Source: Notospermus geniculatus
Taxonomy: Eukaryota; Nemertea; Pilidiophora; Heteronemertea; Lineidae
Direction of reading: 5' to 3'
DNA length: 64,000 bases
Assembly: GCA_002633025.1 (NCBI GenBank)
Contig: NMRB01001494.1
Location: 83,403 to 147,402, forward strand
Shown: piece after piece, positions 31,635 through 41,600 of the stretch
Position numbering within the stretch: the stretch's first letter is position 1
Layout of the letters: every line of letters starts with the position of its first letter
Translations under genes and position numbers: made by a program
The notes under the pieces: generated by a model
The model's input: the letters and a program-made list of their open reading frames with translations, nothing else
Database searches by the model: none
What the model was told of the DNA's origin: nothing

Positions 31635-34600
31635 CTGAAGATAAGATTGATGATTGATCATGAAATCAGCTGATGATGTGACCGCAATGTCACTGATTAT
31701 GTGACATGATGTCACTGATAATGTGACCTTGATATCACTGATGATATGACCATTACATAACTGATGATATTGCTATTGCTGATGATATTGCATCATAAAA
31801 CATTACACTGAAGCCAATTGTTGACAGTTTCCTGGATTTACTCATGAGTCATACAAGCCAACTCTAGCCCCATAACAGACGCCATTTCATTGAAATTACT
31901 GACCTTGAAGTTCCCTGCTAACTTGATCAGGCCATCCTGCTTCCATGTTTATGCTTGTGAAAAGCAGTTGCAGCTCTAGAACCCTTGGATGTTCAATGTT
32001 TTGGCTGAGGCAATTCAAACACACCAAAAACCTGAAAAGGAAAACTGCCCTGTCACACTCGAGTAGGCCTACATGTACCAACGACCATTTAGATGCAAAA
32101 TCTTTCCAAATACAATGTACACACAAACATTTGAAGGAAGAATGAATGAATCCCTTCAAAGAAGCTGAAAAATGAATGCCTTACCTTCTGTTTCTGATTT
32201 CGTAGCCTTTATCCAAGATGACGTAGAACCATTTTTCAAAGGCTTTTGTTTTTACAAACTCGTCGGTCAGCACCATGAAGATGTTTTTTGACTCCCTGAT
32301 CAGACGTAAGCCAAACTCTTTCCTGTCCTCACTGGGTTTGCAGTCGAATATTTCCTTCTTGTTGTCCAGTTGGTCGATAAAGCCTCGCACGTCTGCTGAC
32401 AGGGGTTCATTGTCCAAGTAGAGTACACCGGTGGTGTCTACACCACCTGTTTCTTCAACTGGAGTTTTCTTTGCTGGAACATCTGTACTTGACTGCTTCA
32501 GCCGATTGAACAGCTCATCGGCAAGTTTATTTTCATCAGCATTTTCTGTAAAGAGATAATTTTACCAAAATGAGGAGAATTGCATCAGGGGAGGGCCATG
32601 CCAAAGCCATAAAGGCTACATAATGGAATTTATGCCAGATCACCAGTCTTCAGGTACATTTGCATTGCGAGTTGAAACCAAATTGAATTCGCATTTATTT
32701 GTGAATTCAATTCTGAGGGTTTATCACCCCCAGTTTCTTTGTTTGTGATGTGAGTGTGAGTGCCATCGGCCTCATGCACGACTTCTGCAAAAACTGACCT
32801 GGGCTGGGTTGCACAAAACTCATGTTAGCGCTAACTTGGTGTTAGCACTAACTTTATGTTAAATGACGTAAAAAGACAAGGGATTTTTACGTCATCTGAC
32901 ATAAAGTTAGCACTAACACCATGTTAGCGCTATCGTGAGTTTTGTGCAAGCGGCCCCTGGGTGCAAATGAGTCAACATGTTCCTGATTACTTCAAATGAA
33001 TGGCCTAAGTTGGCATCACACATAAGTCTCTATCATACTCACCAGCCTCTGAGTTGAATTCAATGAATTCACACCTCGACGAATCAATACTTATTTTCTC
33101 ATTGTAGGTGTGCTTGAGGAAGAGTTTCAGCTTTTCAAAACAGTATCTGCCCTGTTTTCGAAGATTTTCTTCAGAAAAATTTATAAACAATTTGTTTTGG
33201 TCATCTCTCATTTCAGTCAGGGCTTGCAGAATGTTCAGGTGGTAGACTACACCGTAGTATGACTGGAAAATAATAAAGGAGGGTATATTTAATGCAGCTG
33301 TCTCTCTGAATGTTCAAATTTCTAACTGATTCTGAATGACTGATCATTTACCCTCCAGTCTTGTGTGGATCGACAAACAAAAATTTGAGACAAAAAGACT
33401 TCACTGAGTTCAATTAGATTACGAACCTCTTTTCCATTCCTGGACTTCACTTCCCTGATATCAAAATCGTACGGCCGTCGCAGACCTGCTCTGTATATGG
33501 GATGTTTGTTGATGTTGAAAATGATTCGGTCACTGTTCATGATTGCGGGTTCCCGGCAGTTTGTAGAGAACACAATGAACATTGTCTTTGAAATCCTGTC
33601 GTCAGGGATACTGGCATTGTTTTTCCTCCATGTGGAGGTCGTGATGTTTTCTACAAATTCTGCAACAACGAACCAAGATGGGGTTAGATTTCTCACAAAA
33701 TGCAAAAAAAACTGATGAGATCACGGAAACCAGTTACATCTCACAGATAATTAAAATGCGACCTCAAATCATCGGATCAGTTGGCCTCTGGGGACTAAAG
33801 GGATTCCCCATTGCTCCATCATGTCTTGAAACTGTTTCTGGACTAGGCTCTGGATCTAACTTGTGAACTGATCAAGACGTGATTCTGAATATGGAAGTAC
33901 AAACTATGACGTGGGCAATTTGTTACTCAATCACCAACATGACATGCTCAAGCCCTTGTTATCTCCATGGGATTATCTCCATGGGATTTGCTCAAAATCC
34001 TGAGTTTGGTTTTAGTTAGGCCAAAATGGAGGTGATCTGTGTGCTTATCCTTCCTCCAAGGTTTACCTGATTAAGAAGGAACCACTAAAATGCTCAAACT
34101 TACCAGGCAAAATATACCAAAGATATCCGAAGTAATAAGACCATGCAAGGCCTGTGCCTGCGTTCAGAAATGCTAGGTCCACTGTCTTTGGGCTCTCTGC
34201 AAATAAATCAGAGAATTGTTTTGATTAGAATTATGAGATCTGGAAACTCTGGAATTCGATCTGAGTTAACAACCGTTAATAAATTTATAAGATTCATAAA
34301 GAAGGAAGGACAAAGAGTACACTGATCAAGTTAACATTAATCATTTTGTTTGTTTGATGGGAGACAGAGCACCCCAAGCACCAGTACTTACTTGAAAGGA
34401 ATTCTACAAGGTCGCTGGCATAGCTCTCCATTTCTTGCATTTGAATGTTAACTCGAATCCACCGCAAGTTGAATTCCTGCACCTCCACTGGAAGTTGTTC
34501 AAACTGATCTTGGTGCATGATAACCACAACAAAGTCCAGGCCGCGTTTCATAACCTGTAACAAACATCAAGGCCAAAATTAGACACCGGTGACATTGTAG

Positions 34601-34792
34601 CCAACATGTACATGTATACAACATTTTTGTAGCCAACACTTCATTCCCAGCTCTTCACGTCCATCGCATGACACGGTAAGCTGTGGTGCATTGTACCTTT
34701 TGTTTCTTTGCAAGGGCAAGCAAAATACCCCATCCAAATGAAGAACATGATCAGCTCCACTTGGCATGATGGGTAGAAGAAAGACTGACAAC

Positions 34793-34826
<34 letters not shown>

Positions 34827-35487
34827 TTGTCCATTTTGATCTCATATTGTGCAATAATATTGACATGTTTGGTCCGTTAGGAGAGAAACTTACTGTGTTG
34901 ATTGTTTCCACCAATTGTCCTTCATAAAATTGTTTGTCTGGAAATGCCACAATTACTTTGTTATAGTTCAAATCCAGCTGACACTGCTCCAAATACTTGC
35001 TCACGGATTGCACCTTTGATCGTTTCACAAAGTTCACTTCCATAGGCCGTCCATAGATTTGTCCATAGATTCTCCGGGTTTCATTTAAGAGACTGTTGAG
35101 AAATTCTTTCTCCTTGGCCTTGTCACCAGATGTGTCATCATCTTCATAAACGATAAGACCACATCCAGCCTTTAGCTCCTGAAACAGTGTTTTATATCAC
35201 AATCATGCAATTTGCCAGCAATGGACACAAATTCCACCGAGTCCTCAGAGAATAGAAAATGTTGTAAGTTAGATATAAACCATTTTTGTATCAAATTTGC
35301 TAAAATTGACAGCATTTCCACAAAAACCGGACTATCAAATTCATGAGACTGCAAGAAGCATTTCAAGATATCATTAGGCAGCAAAGCATAAATCTTTCTT
35401 TAGGAAATCTTAGTTCAAACAAACTTTCTGTTAAAGAGCTCTTTTGGCAGAAAGTCGTACCTCATCCTCTCTTGGCTGGTGTGCCAT
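30528..35487 (-). CDS. STING1: Tandem TIR-STING-TIR-STING protein
   Basis: Predicted cytosolic cyclic-dinucleotide sensor of innate immunity. Exons, 5' to 3': 35461-35487, 34894-35178, 34392-34554, 34104-34196, 33352-33659, 33043-33262, 32185-32545, 31904-32031, 31536-31634, 31139-31377, 30528-30731. They total 2127 nt, exactly 709 codons (708 aa), with matching phases at every join. Order: TIR-like about 12-158, STING 160-365, linker, TIR-like about 404-526, STING 529-708, ending at a normal stop. No transmembrane helices and no C-terminal tail after the second STING domain, so it lacks both the vertebrate membrane anchor and the TBK1/IRF3 tail. The start MAHQPREDE lies in an AAAGATGG context; an upstream acceptor at 35522-35523 implies a 5' UTR exon. 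TIR-STING fusions are known in bivalves; a doubled unit in one chain is the unusual part. Confidence 0.85.
30800..30951. mobile_element. TA-flanked fold-back MITE in the last intron of the TIR-STING gene
   Basis: Left arm GAGAGGTTGAGAAATCAAAC, right arm its near complement, then TA on both sides (30798-30799, 30952-30953). The arms extend to AAACGATAAACGTAAA. 152 bp. Confidence 0.7.
31655..31800. repeat. Degenerate TGATGATRTGACC tandem repeat
   Basis: Repeats of CACTGATNATGTGACNN about 16-18 bp long, in the intron between exons 8 and 9 of the TIR-STING gene. Confidence 0.65.
31904..32545 (-). other. Linker and TIR-like domain 2 (exons 7-8)
   Basis: Residues 366-528. A ~35-residue polar linker (ENADENKLADELFNRLKQ...) is followed by GVLYLDNEPLSADVRGFIDQ, EIFDCKPSEDRKEFG, and the classic TIR-like RESKNIFMVLTDEFVK, similar to the alpha-B to beta-C segment of Toll-type TIRs. 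The residue aligned with the catalytic Glu of SARM1-type TIRs looks like Phe (FEKWFYVIL), so this domain may signal by interaction rather than by NAD cleavage. Confidence 0.7.
32801..32956. mobile_element. Fold-back element with GTTAGCGCTAAC / GTTAGCACTAAC repeats
   Basis: Outer arms TTGCACAAAACTCATGTTAG and its near complement, inner arms around TTTACGTCAT. ~155 bp, in the intron between exons 6 and 7 of the TIR-STING gene. The target duplication is not clear. Confidence 0.65.
33043..34196 (-). other. STING cyclic-dinucleotide-binding domain 1 (exons 4-6)
   Basis: Residues about 160-365. GTGLAWSYYFGYLWYILP matches helix alpha-1 of human STING (S162, Y163, G166, Y167 correspond to S178, Y179, G182, Y183). 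The lid has R251-P-Y253, equivalent to R238-V-Y240. The floor segment VVYHLNILQAL lacks E260, T263 and T267. The exon at 33352-33659 may end earlier at a GAG|GTTCGT site (33427), which would remove 25 residues that have no counterpart in domain 2. Confidence 0.85.
34392..35178 (-). other. TIR-like domain 1 (exons 2-3)
   Basis: Residues about 12-158. Alternating strands and helices fit a TIR flavodoxin-like fold: GLIVYEDDD, EKEFLNSLLNETRR, MEVNFVKR, NKVIVAFPDKQFYEG, GLDFVVVIMHQDQF. Similarity to textbook TIR motifs is weak. At the place where NADase TIRs have Glu, the aligned residue appears to be Gln (in QFYEGQLVE), so catalysis is doubtful. Assignment rests on fold pattern and on the better second domain in the same position relative to STING. 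Confidence 0.55.
34794..34835. repeat. (AAT)n microsatellite
   Basis: About eleven uninterrupted AAT units in the intron between exons 2 and 3 of the TIR-STING gene. Confidence 0.9.
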
Positions 35488-35521
35488 CTTTGCAGTAACT
35501 TTGGGATTTCAACACTGTTTC

Positions 35522-36560
35522 CTGAAAATATTATGTGTCCCTCATCAGCAGGGTATTAGCAAAAGAACGCGAGGTAGAGGGGCATCCACTATTGAAAGCT
35601 GGGGACGTTTTCAAAAATCTAAAATCAGCCCTATCAGAAAAAGTTCACGATCTGTCACTGAGTTCACATGGCAGAAATATTCTGAATATGGACTAGCTTA
35701 GCCTACAGATGCCCCACCCACCAACCAACCTGGCATAGGGCCCTACGCCACACCCCTAGTAGCTAGGCAACTAACCAAAGTTTGGCAACTAACTAGGCCT
35801 AGACTGCCGAGTAGGCTACCGCCCACTTACCAGGTCCAGGTAGGTAGGCCTGTCTGATCTGTCGGCCTCTCACCCGACAATGAATAGTTAGCTACACAAA
35901 ACAATAATAAAATGTCAAATCAGGCCCTAAACTCCAGTTACACAACAGTATTTCCTCTTTCTTGACTATCCCGCAAGGGTCAAAACGGACTAAAGACGTA
36001 TAAAACGCAATACCTAGATGCCCTGAATCTAGAATCAATTCTGAATCGGATCTCGAAGATGAATAGATTCAGAACCATACACGGTTCCACAATCATGACA
36101 ATGCGTACATACTAGGCTAGTGCGTGTGAAACGGGGAAAACCCAATACCATGCATACCGGTATCTGATTAGACTGGTTGCATTTTTTTCCGCTCCACACC
36201 CGCGGCGCTACCGCCCATTCCACACGTGGATTTCTAAAAATAGAGAGTGTGACGTTGCAAAAACTGTGCATGGGAGTGCGAACGTCCTTTCGCTGCTGCA
36301 CAAACGGTACACTAGCGCAGTTGTCACTGCAGATTTCCACAAAATTTGTCAAAATTACACCTCCAGGTGCATTTGAGGGACCACAGTTGTCAAGGTAATC
36401 TGTTCAAGAATCTCTATATGGCGAAGAAATGAACCATCTCCGTTATTTTCTCAAATGAATTTGCAAGAAACCGGCGTCTCATTCATTCAAACATCTGACA
36501 TGTGAAATCCGATTCAAAATGGCGGCGGGCTGCGCGGCACCTGTCAAATCAAAAATGAAA
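35522..36560 (-). promoter_or_regulatory. Upstream region of the TIR-STING gene
   Basis: Non-coding DNA with an upstream 5' exon expected here. 36180-36560 is CpG-richer (CACACCCGCGGCGCTACCGC, AAAATGGCGGCGGG). No NF-kB or ISRE site was identified by eye with confidence. Confidence 0.35.
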
Positions 36561-36714
36561 TAAAGTGAAAGTGAAATTTCCCTGATCGTGGTGCCGGCCA
36601 GACCCCCCTCCCTCTGGCGTATTTTGTAATAGTCCGGCCTGTGTAGGCTTAAATGTCATTGACCATGGCCATCGCCATCGCGCATCCCCCCATCCGGGGA
36701 AGACCCCCGCCCCC

Positions 36715-36715
36715 N
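36715..36715. other. Single-N assembly join
   Basis: An N within GCCCCCN; flanking sequence is not visibly duplicated here. Confidence 0.8.
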
Positions 36716-36885
36716 ACGAAAGAAAGTGCAAGTAAGGTGGTAATCAACAAATATATTGATAAGAATGTGCATTAAACATTTACAAACTGGTTTGTCATCG
36801 CATAATTCAATTTAGGGGCGTAATTTCCGAGTAGTAATGTCTTTAGCATCACATTTTGGCGGGCTGTTCGACTGTCGAAAAATCC

Positions 36886-37067
36886 AAGATGGCGGCTGTC
36901 CGATGCGGAATTCTGCATCGAGGTTGTTGAATTCAACATCCACGATGTTGAATTCAACAACGTTGTGGAATTCCACAGTTTCCCGAACTGCCCTGACTGA
37001 CTGGCCTGATAATACGCCTACCGGTAGACAGTTTGCGAAATTAGCATGATTAGCGGCCGCCATCTTT
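36886..37067. promoter_or_regulatory. Cluster of YY1-like AAGATGGCGGC motifs
   Basis: AAGATGGCGGC at 36886-36896, the complement of AAAGATGGCGGC at 37053-37067, with related AAAATGGCGG at 36517 and 37255 and AAGATGGCGTC at 38494. Such motifs mark many metazoan core promoters. They lie between the TIR-STING gene and the plus-strand locus. Confidence 0.5.
36902..36976. repeat. Run of GAATTC-centred palindromes
   Basis: GATGCGGAATTCTGCATC, then an exact 18-bp inverted pair (GTTGTTGAATTCAACATC at 36923-36940, complement at 36944-36961, 3-bp loop), then GTGGAATTCCAC at 36965-36976. Confidence 0.85.
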
Positions 37068-38644
37068 TTTTGAAGATTTTGCCATTGTTTTTCAACGATT
37101 TTGCGGTTCCGATTTTGCAGTGTCAGAGGCGTTCAAAAAAAGAAAGGTCATACAGTTAGCCACTAGAATTGCACAAAGATATTTTAGCAGGCAAGCAGAG
37201 ATATATTCAAAATATAATTTGAAAAAGTTCGAAAATTCGGCTTTTCAAAATAAAAAATGGCGGACGCTAATTTTGCAAACTGTCTATTTAGGTCTGGATT
37301 AAGAGGGGCCTAAGAGTAAGACCAAGTCCGGCACTACTTATGGTAGCCTACCGTACCAAACGAAAGTGACCCCTTGGCCTTGACCACGAGCTGCCAGGGA
37401 ACAAACCTTCGCTTGAAATGAAACTCAGAGGGTGACAGGCACAGCCACATATCGGATGTTTCCTCTGTACCATGCTGGTAGTGGTAGCCCACATGTAGGC
37501 CCAGGCCTAATAATTTTAAATCAATTTATATTGAATCAAATTAATTTAATCGCATCCCATACAAACATGAAGCTCTTGGCCATTGTTTTGATGGACATAG
37601 ATCTTGAAAAGCTGTTACATGATGATGAAAATCCCACCTAGACTTCCTTTTATTTAACTTATTAAATACCCAGTAAGTTTGACTGCTACAAAATTCAACA
37701 ATATCATATTTTTCGGCTTGTTTGCCAAACTCAAAAATTAAATGGGTCATTTATTGCCTGATTGACAGAATTGCTGGCATACATGGCATAGATATGGACA
37801 TTTGACAGAAGAGCAATTGGGTCTGCATTATAGTTGTATCAAGTTTTATCTGGTCTTGATTTCCTTGACATAGTCCAGTTGAATATAATACTGCGTGAAT
37901 GTGTAATATCAGCAAGAGGATCAGGTTGGCTGTGCATGTCATTTCTGACCTAGATCTCCACTTACTGGTTGTCAGTATTCATATAAAAGTGTATTAGGAG
38001 TTCTGTGGCCAGGAGTTGAACCTGCGTAAAGGAATTAAAGATTGAAAACTTCATTTTGATGCTGTAGGGATGAAGTTGGGTTTTGCAAGCAGATTTAACC
38101 AGCTGTCAAGTCAGGTATGTGTTGTTTTAGAAGCTATGAGGTGTTGACTACAGTTCCCTCTCCTGGATATCTAAGGTCTCTTCCAATCCTCGTCCATCAT
38201 GACCATGGGAGGTAATGTCCAACTCCTGTGACTGTCCTCGTGGATTAGCTCCACCCTTCCTTACCCCTGCCTGGCATTTGTGCCTTAGCCAGGTTTGCTG
38301 CATACAAGCATACATGTAGATGAGAGTTTTCCGGGAATTCCGGGAGCGGGGGCTGCCAAAAAAATCTGGATTATTCGATTTGGCTTCGTTCTGGCACCTG
38401 TGCTGTTCAGGGTCCCGGTTTTACATCCAACCACCAACAATCCTAGACTGGGTCTATGATCTACCGCCAGGATTTGATGACAGGGATGACGCCAAGATGG
38501 CGTCGGGCCGTCGGAAGGACAAATTGACCAGTGAATATTGTGATTGTCATTGCGTATCATGGCCTGTTCCAAGACAGTGGATCGAATGGCAGATTTGGGA
38601 CTTCGACTTCTGGGGTCATGACTAATTTCCGGGAATGTTTTGAA

Positions 38645-41600
38645 ATGGCACTCTCATCTATGTACAAGGTGTGTGTAAACCTGAGCCCTCTCATCGGCAG
38701 CTCTACTTTTGTCATACCCTTCCCACGCTGGGTGTAATGACAGCTTCTTCTGGATGAAGGTAGAAGATGGCTAAATTAATTGCAAATGACTCGAACCAGT
38801 TGGATAAATTAAATGATTATTCAACCAGTTCATGAGCTGGGAGTGGGAGAACCGTGGAATGGAATGGGTTAGTGTGAACATGTCCTTTCTGAGTGACAAT
38901 GATGCATGTACTTCCTGGTTCCAATGCATATCATGACAATGTAGTGTTGACAATCAGAAAGACATTTTCATTTGGAGTGGATGGTTGTTCAATGCTCCTC
39001 TTTACTAAGCTCTTCATGTTGGTGTTGAGTTGCAGAATTTAGAACCTGTTAAAAGAGGTAAGATTGGCGGGCAGATTCATTGAACACCACTTGTCATTTC
39101 TGGTGTCTCATCTTGCTCCAAATGTTGGTTGGTGTAGGCCTTGAAAATGTTTGTGTCTGTGTGTATCTGATCTGCGTGAAATATCATGGTGGTGTAGTTG
39201 AAGTTCTTGAGCCTTCAGTGGATTCAGCTTTCACTTCTATTCTAGAAAATGTACATGTAAGCCCAATACAGGGATTATTACGTTCAAGAGACAATGGGCT
39301 GCAACCATCACTGAAGACGGTCTCCGGCTTGGAACACAAGCCAGACCAATTATAGTGTCTCTCTCTTGTCAAACTGGTGTGACTCATCCTCCCATAGCTG
39401 GACTTTGGTCTCGCTCCTCTTTCCGCATGCACACAAAGTGCATGGAAGAGGAGTGCACTGAAGTCCCTGCTGTGGGAGGATGGTGTGAGTGGTGAATGGC
39501 GGAGTTCTTGTCTGTTTTGCCAGCCAAGCGAGTGGAGGTTACAGGATTTCGTGATCTTCAAATAAATCTCCATCCAATGATATTTCATCTTTCAGTCATT
39601 GCTGAACCAGGCGGCAGAAAGTGAACGGAGTGCAACATCACCAGATAAATTTGACGACTTGCAGGAAAAGGTATGGTGGCATCATGACTTTTCGTTCATT
39701 GGAACTAGGGGCGCACCTGCCAGATGATGGCATGAGTGAACTTTGTCATACTTCAACATTGATGCTGTGCGCGGAATTCCATAAGTTGAGGAAGTGAAAA
39801 TAATGTGTAGGAGCCTGAGCACCTCCCTCTGTTCATTTGGCATGATGAGGCCTGTACTGTCAGTGATTCAAGAAGTTGTTAGTAGATGGAAGCACTAGCT
39901 GTTGTTTCCAAAGGACATCAGTGTCAGTTGGGGTTTGTGTGGTCAGTGAAGAGCTGACACCTGAACTGCATTTAATTTGAAAAAAAAAATCTGCTGATGC
40001 CATTGTCAAATTATTCGACCTTCAGGCATGATGAACTAATAGGGTAATTTATCCACTTGTCACGACATTATTGTTCTTTATTAGGTCACNCATAGCTGGA
40101 CTTTGGTCTCGCTCCTCTTTCCGCATGCACACAAAGTGCATGGAAGAGGAGTGCACTGAAGTCCCTGCTGTGGGAGGATGGTGTGAGTGGTGAATGGCGG
40201 AGTTCTTGTCTGTTTTGCCAGCCAAGCGAGTGGAGGTTACAGGATTTCGTGATCTTCAAATAAATCTCCATCCAATGATATTTCATCTTTCAGTCATTGC
40301 TGAACCAGGCGGCAGAAAGTGAACGGAGTGCAACATCACCAGATAAATTTGACGACTTGCAGGAAAAGGTATGGTGGCATCATGACTTTTCGTTCATTGG
40401 AACTAGGGGCGCACCTGCCAGATGATGGCATGAGTGAACCTTGTCATACTTCAACATTGATGCTGTGCGCGGAATTCCATAAGTTGAGGAAGTGAAAATA
40501 ATGTGTAGGAGCCTGAGCACCTCCCTCCGTTCATTTGGCATGATGAGGCCTGTACTGTCAGAGTGATTCAAGAAGTTGTTAGTAGATGGAAGCACTAGCT
40601 GTTGTTTCCAAAGGACATCAGTGTCAGTTGGGGTTTGTGTGGTCAGTGAAGAGCTGACACCTGAACTGCATTTAATTTGAAAAAAAATCTGCTGATGCCA
40701 TTGTCAAATTATTCGACCTTCAGGCATGATGAACTAATAGGGTAATTTATCCACTTGTCACGACATTATTGTTCTTTATTAGGTCACTGCACACTTGTTT
40801 TTAGTCGTGTGATAAGGAAGACTTATCAGATGATAGGCCTACAGTACTTGTCATCATGATAATGATATTTATGCCATTATAAACCTGATTATGGCATGTC
40901 TTCCTGATCCTTGACCAAGAAGTAAAGATGGTGAGTGCCACACCCTTTCTTCAGTGCATTTCACAGCCTAAAATGTTGCATGCCTTGGACGAATTTCTTG
41001 TGATTTAAGACCCTGCAAATCTGGTCATAGTGATCTTAGGCCCTATTAGATATTTCCAGAGAATCTTGTCCCTTTCTTGCTGCTTGTAGAACATCACATG
41101 ATGTTAGAATATTAGTAAAAGGCTTGAAAATAGAGTGGAACTTCTACCACTGCCAGGAGGACACATCTGTATGAAGGGCGCCGAAGTTCACTCCCAAATA
41201 CAATGTAGATCCTTTCTATTCATTTTGACCTCAGTAATCAGGACACCTCTCAATTAAGGACATAATTGGTCAGTCCCAAAGGTGTCCATAAAAGAGAGGT
41301 TCTACCATGTCCACTGTATTGCCCACGGCCCAGTCAGTACTCAGTGTATTGATTTATTCCAAATTCCATTGACAGTGAAGTACCATTTCCCAGGAATCCA
41401 TATACTCTGAGAGCACTGCTGACACATTGCATCAAAGCCAGAGGTCAACACTTCAAAAAGTAGCCTGTTTGTTCCATCCATTCATGTACTGGGATTAATG
41501 TATGCCTGCAACCTTGGCATGCCGGTTATTGATTTTATCTCCCGAGTTTCATTCACTACACCAATGTACTGTCGGCTTGAGATAACCTCCCTGGGATAAA

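Noticed and set aside
34392-35178. Caspase or death-domain identity for the first domain of the STING protein
   Set aside because: No catalytic His/Cys pair or death-fold helix pattern; alternating beta/alpha order and position before STING favour a TIR-like fold.
38494-38625. Coding start MASGRRKDKLTSEYC at a YY1-like site
   Set aside because: Open to a TGA/TAA within 45 codons but with no good donor; the ATG is explained by the AAGATGGCG promoter motif.
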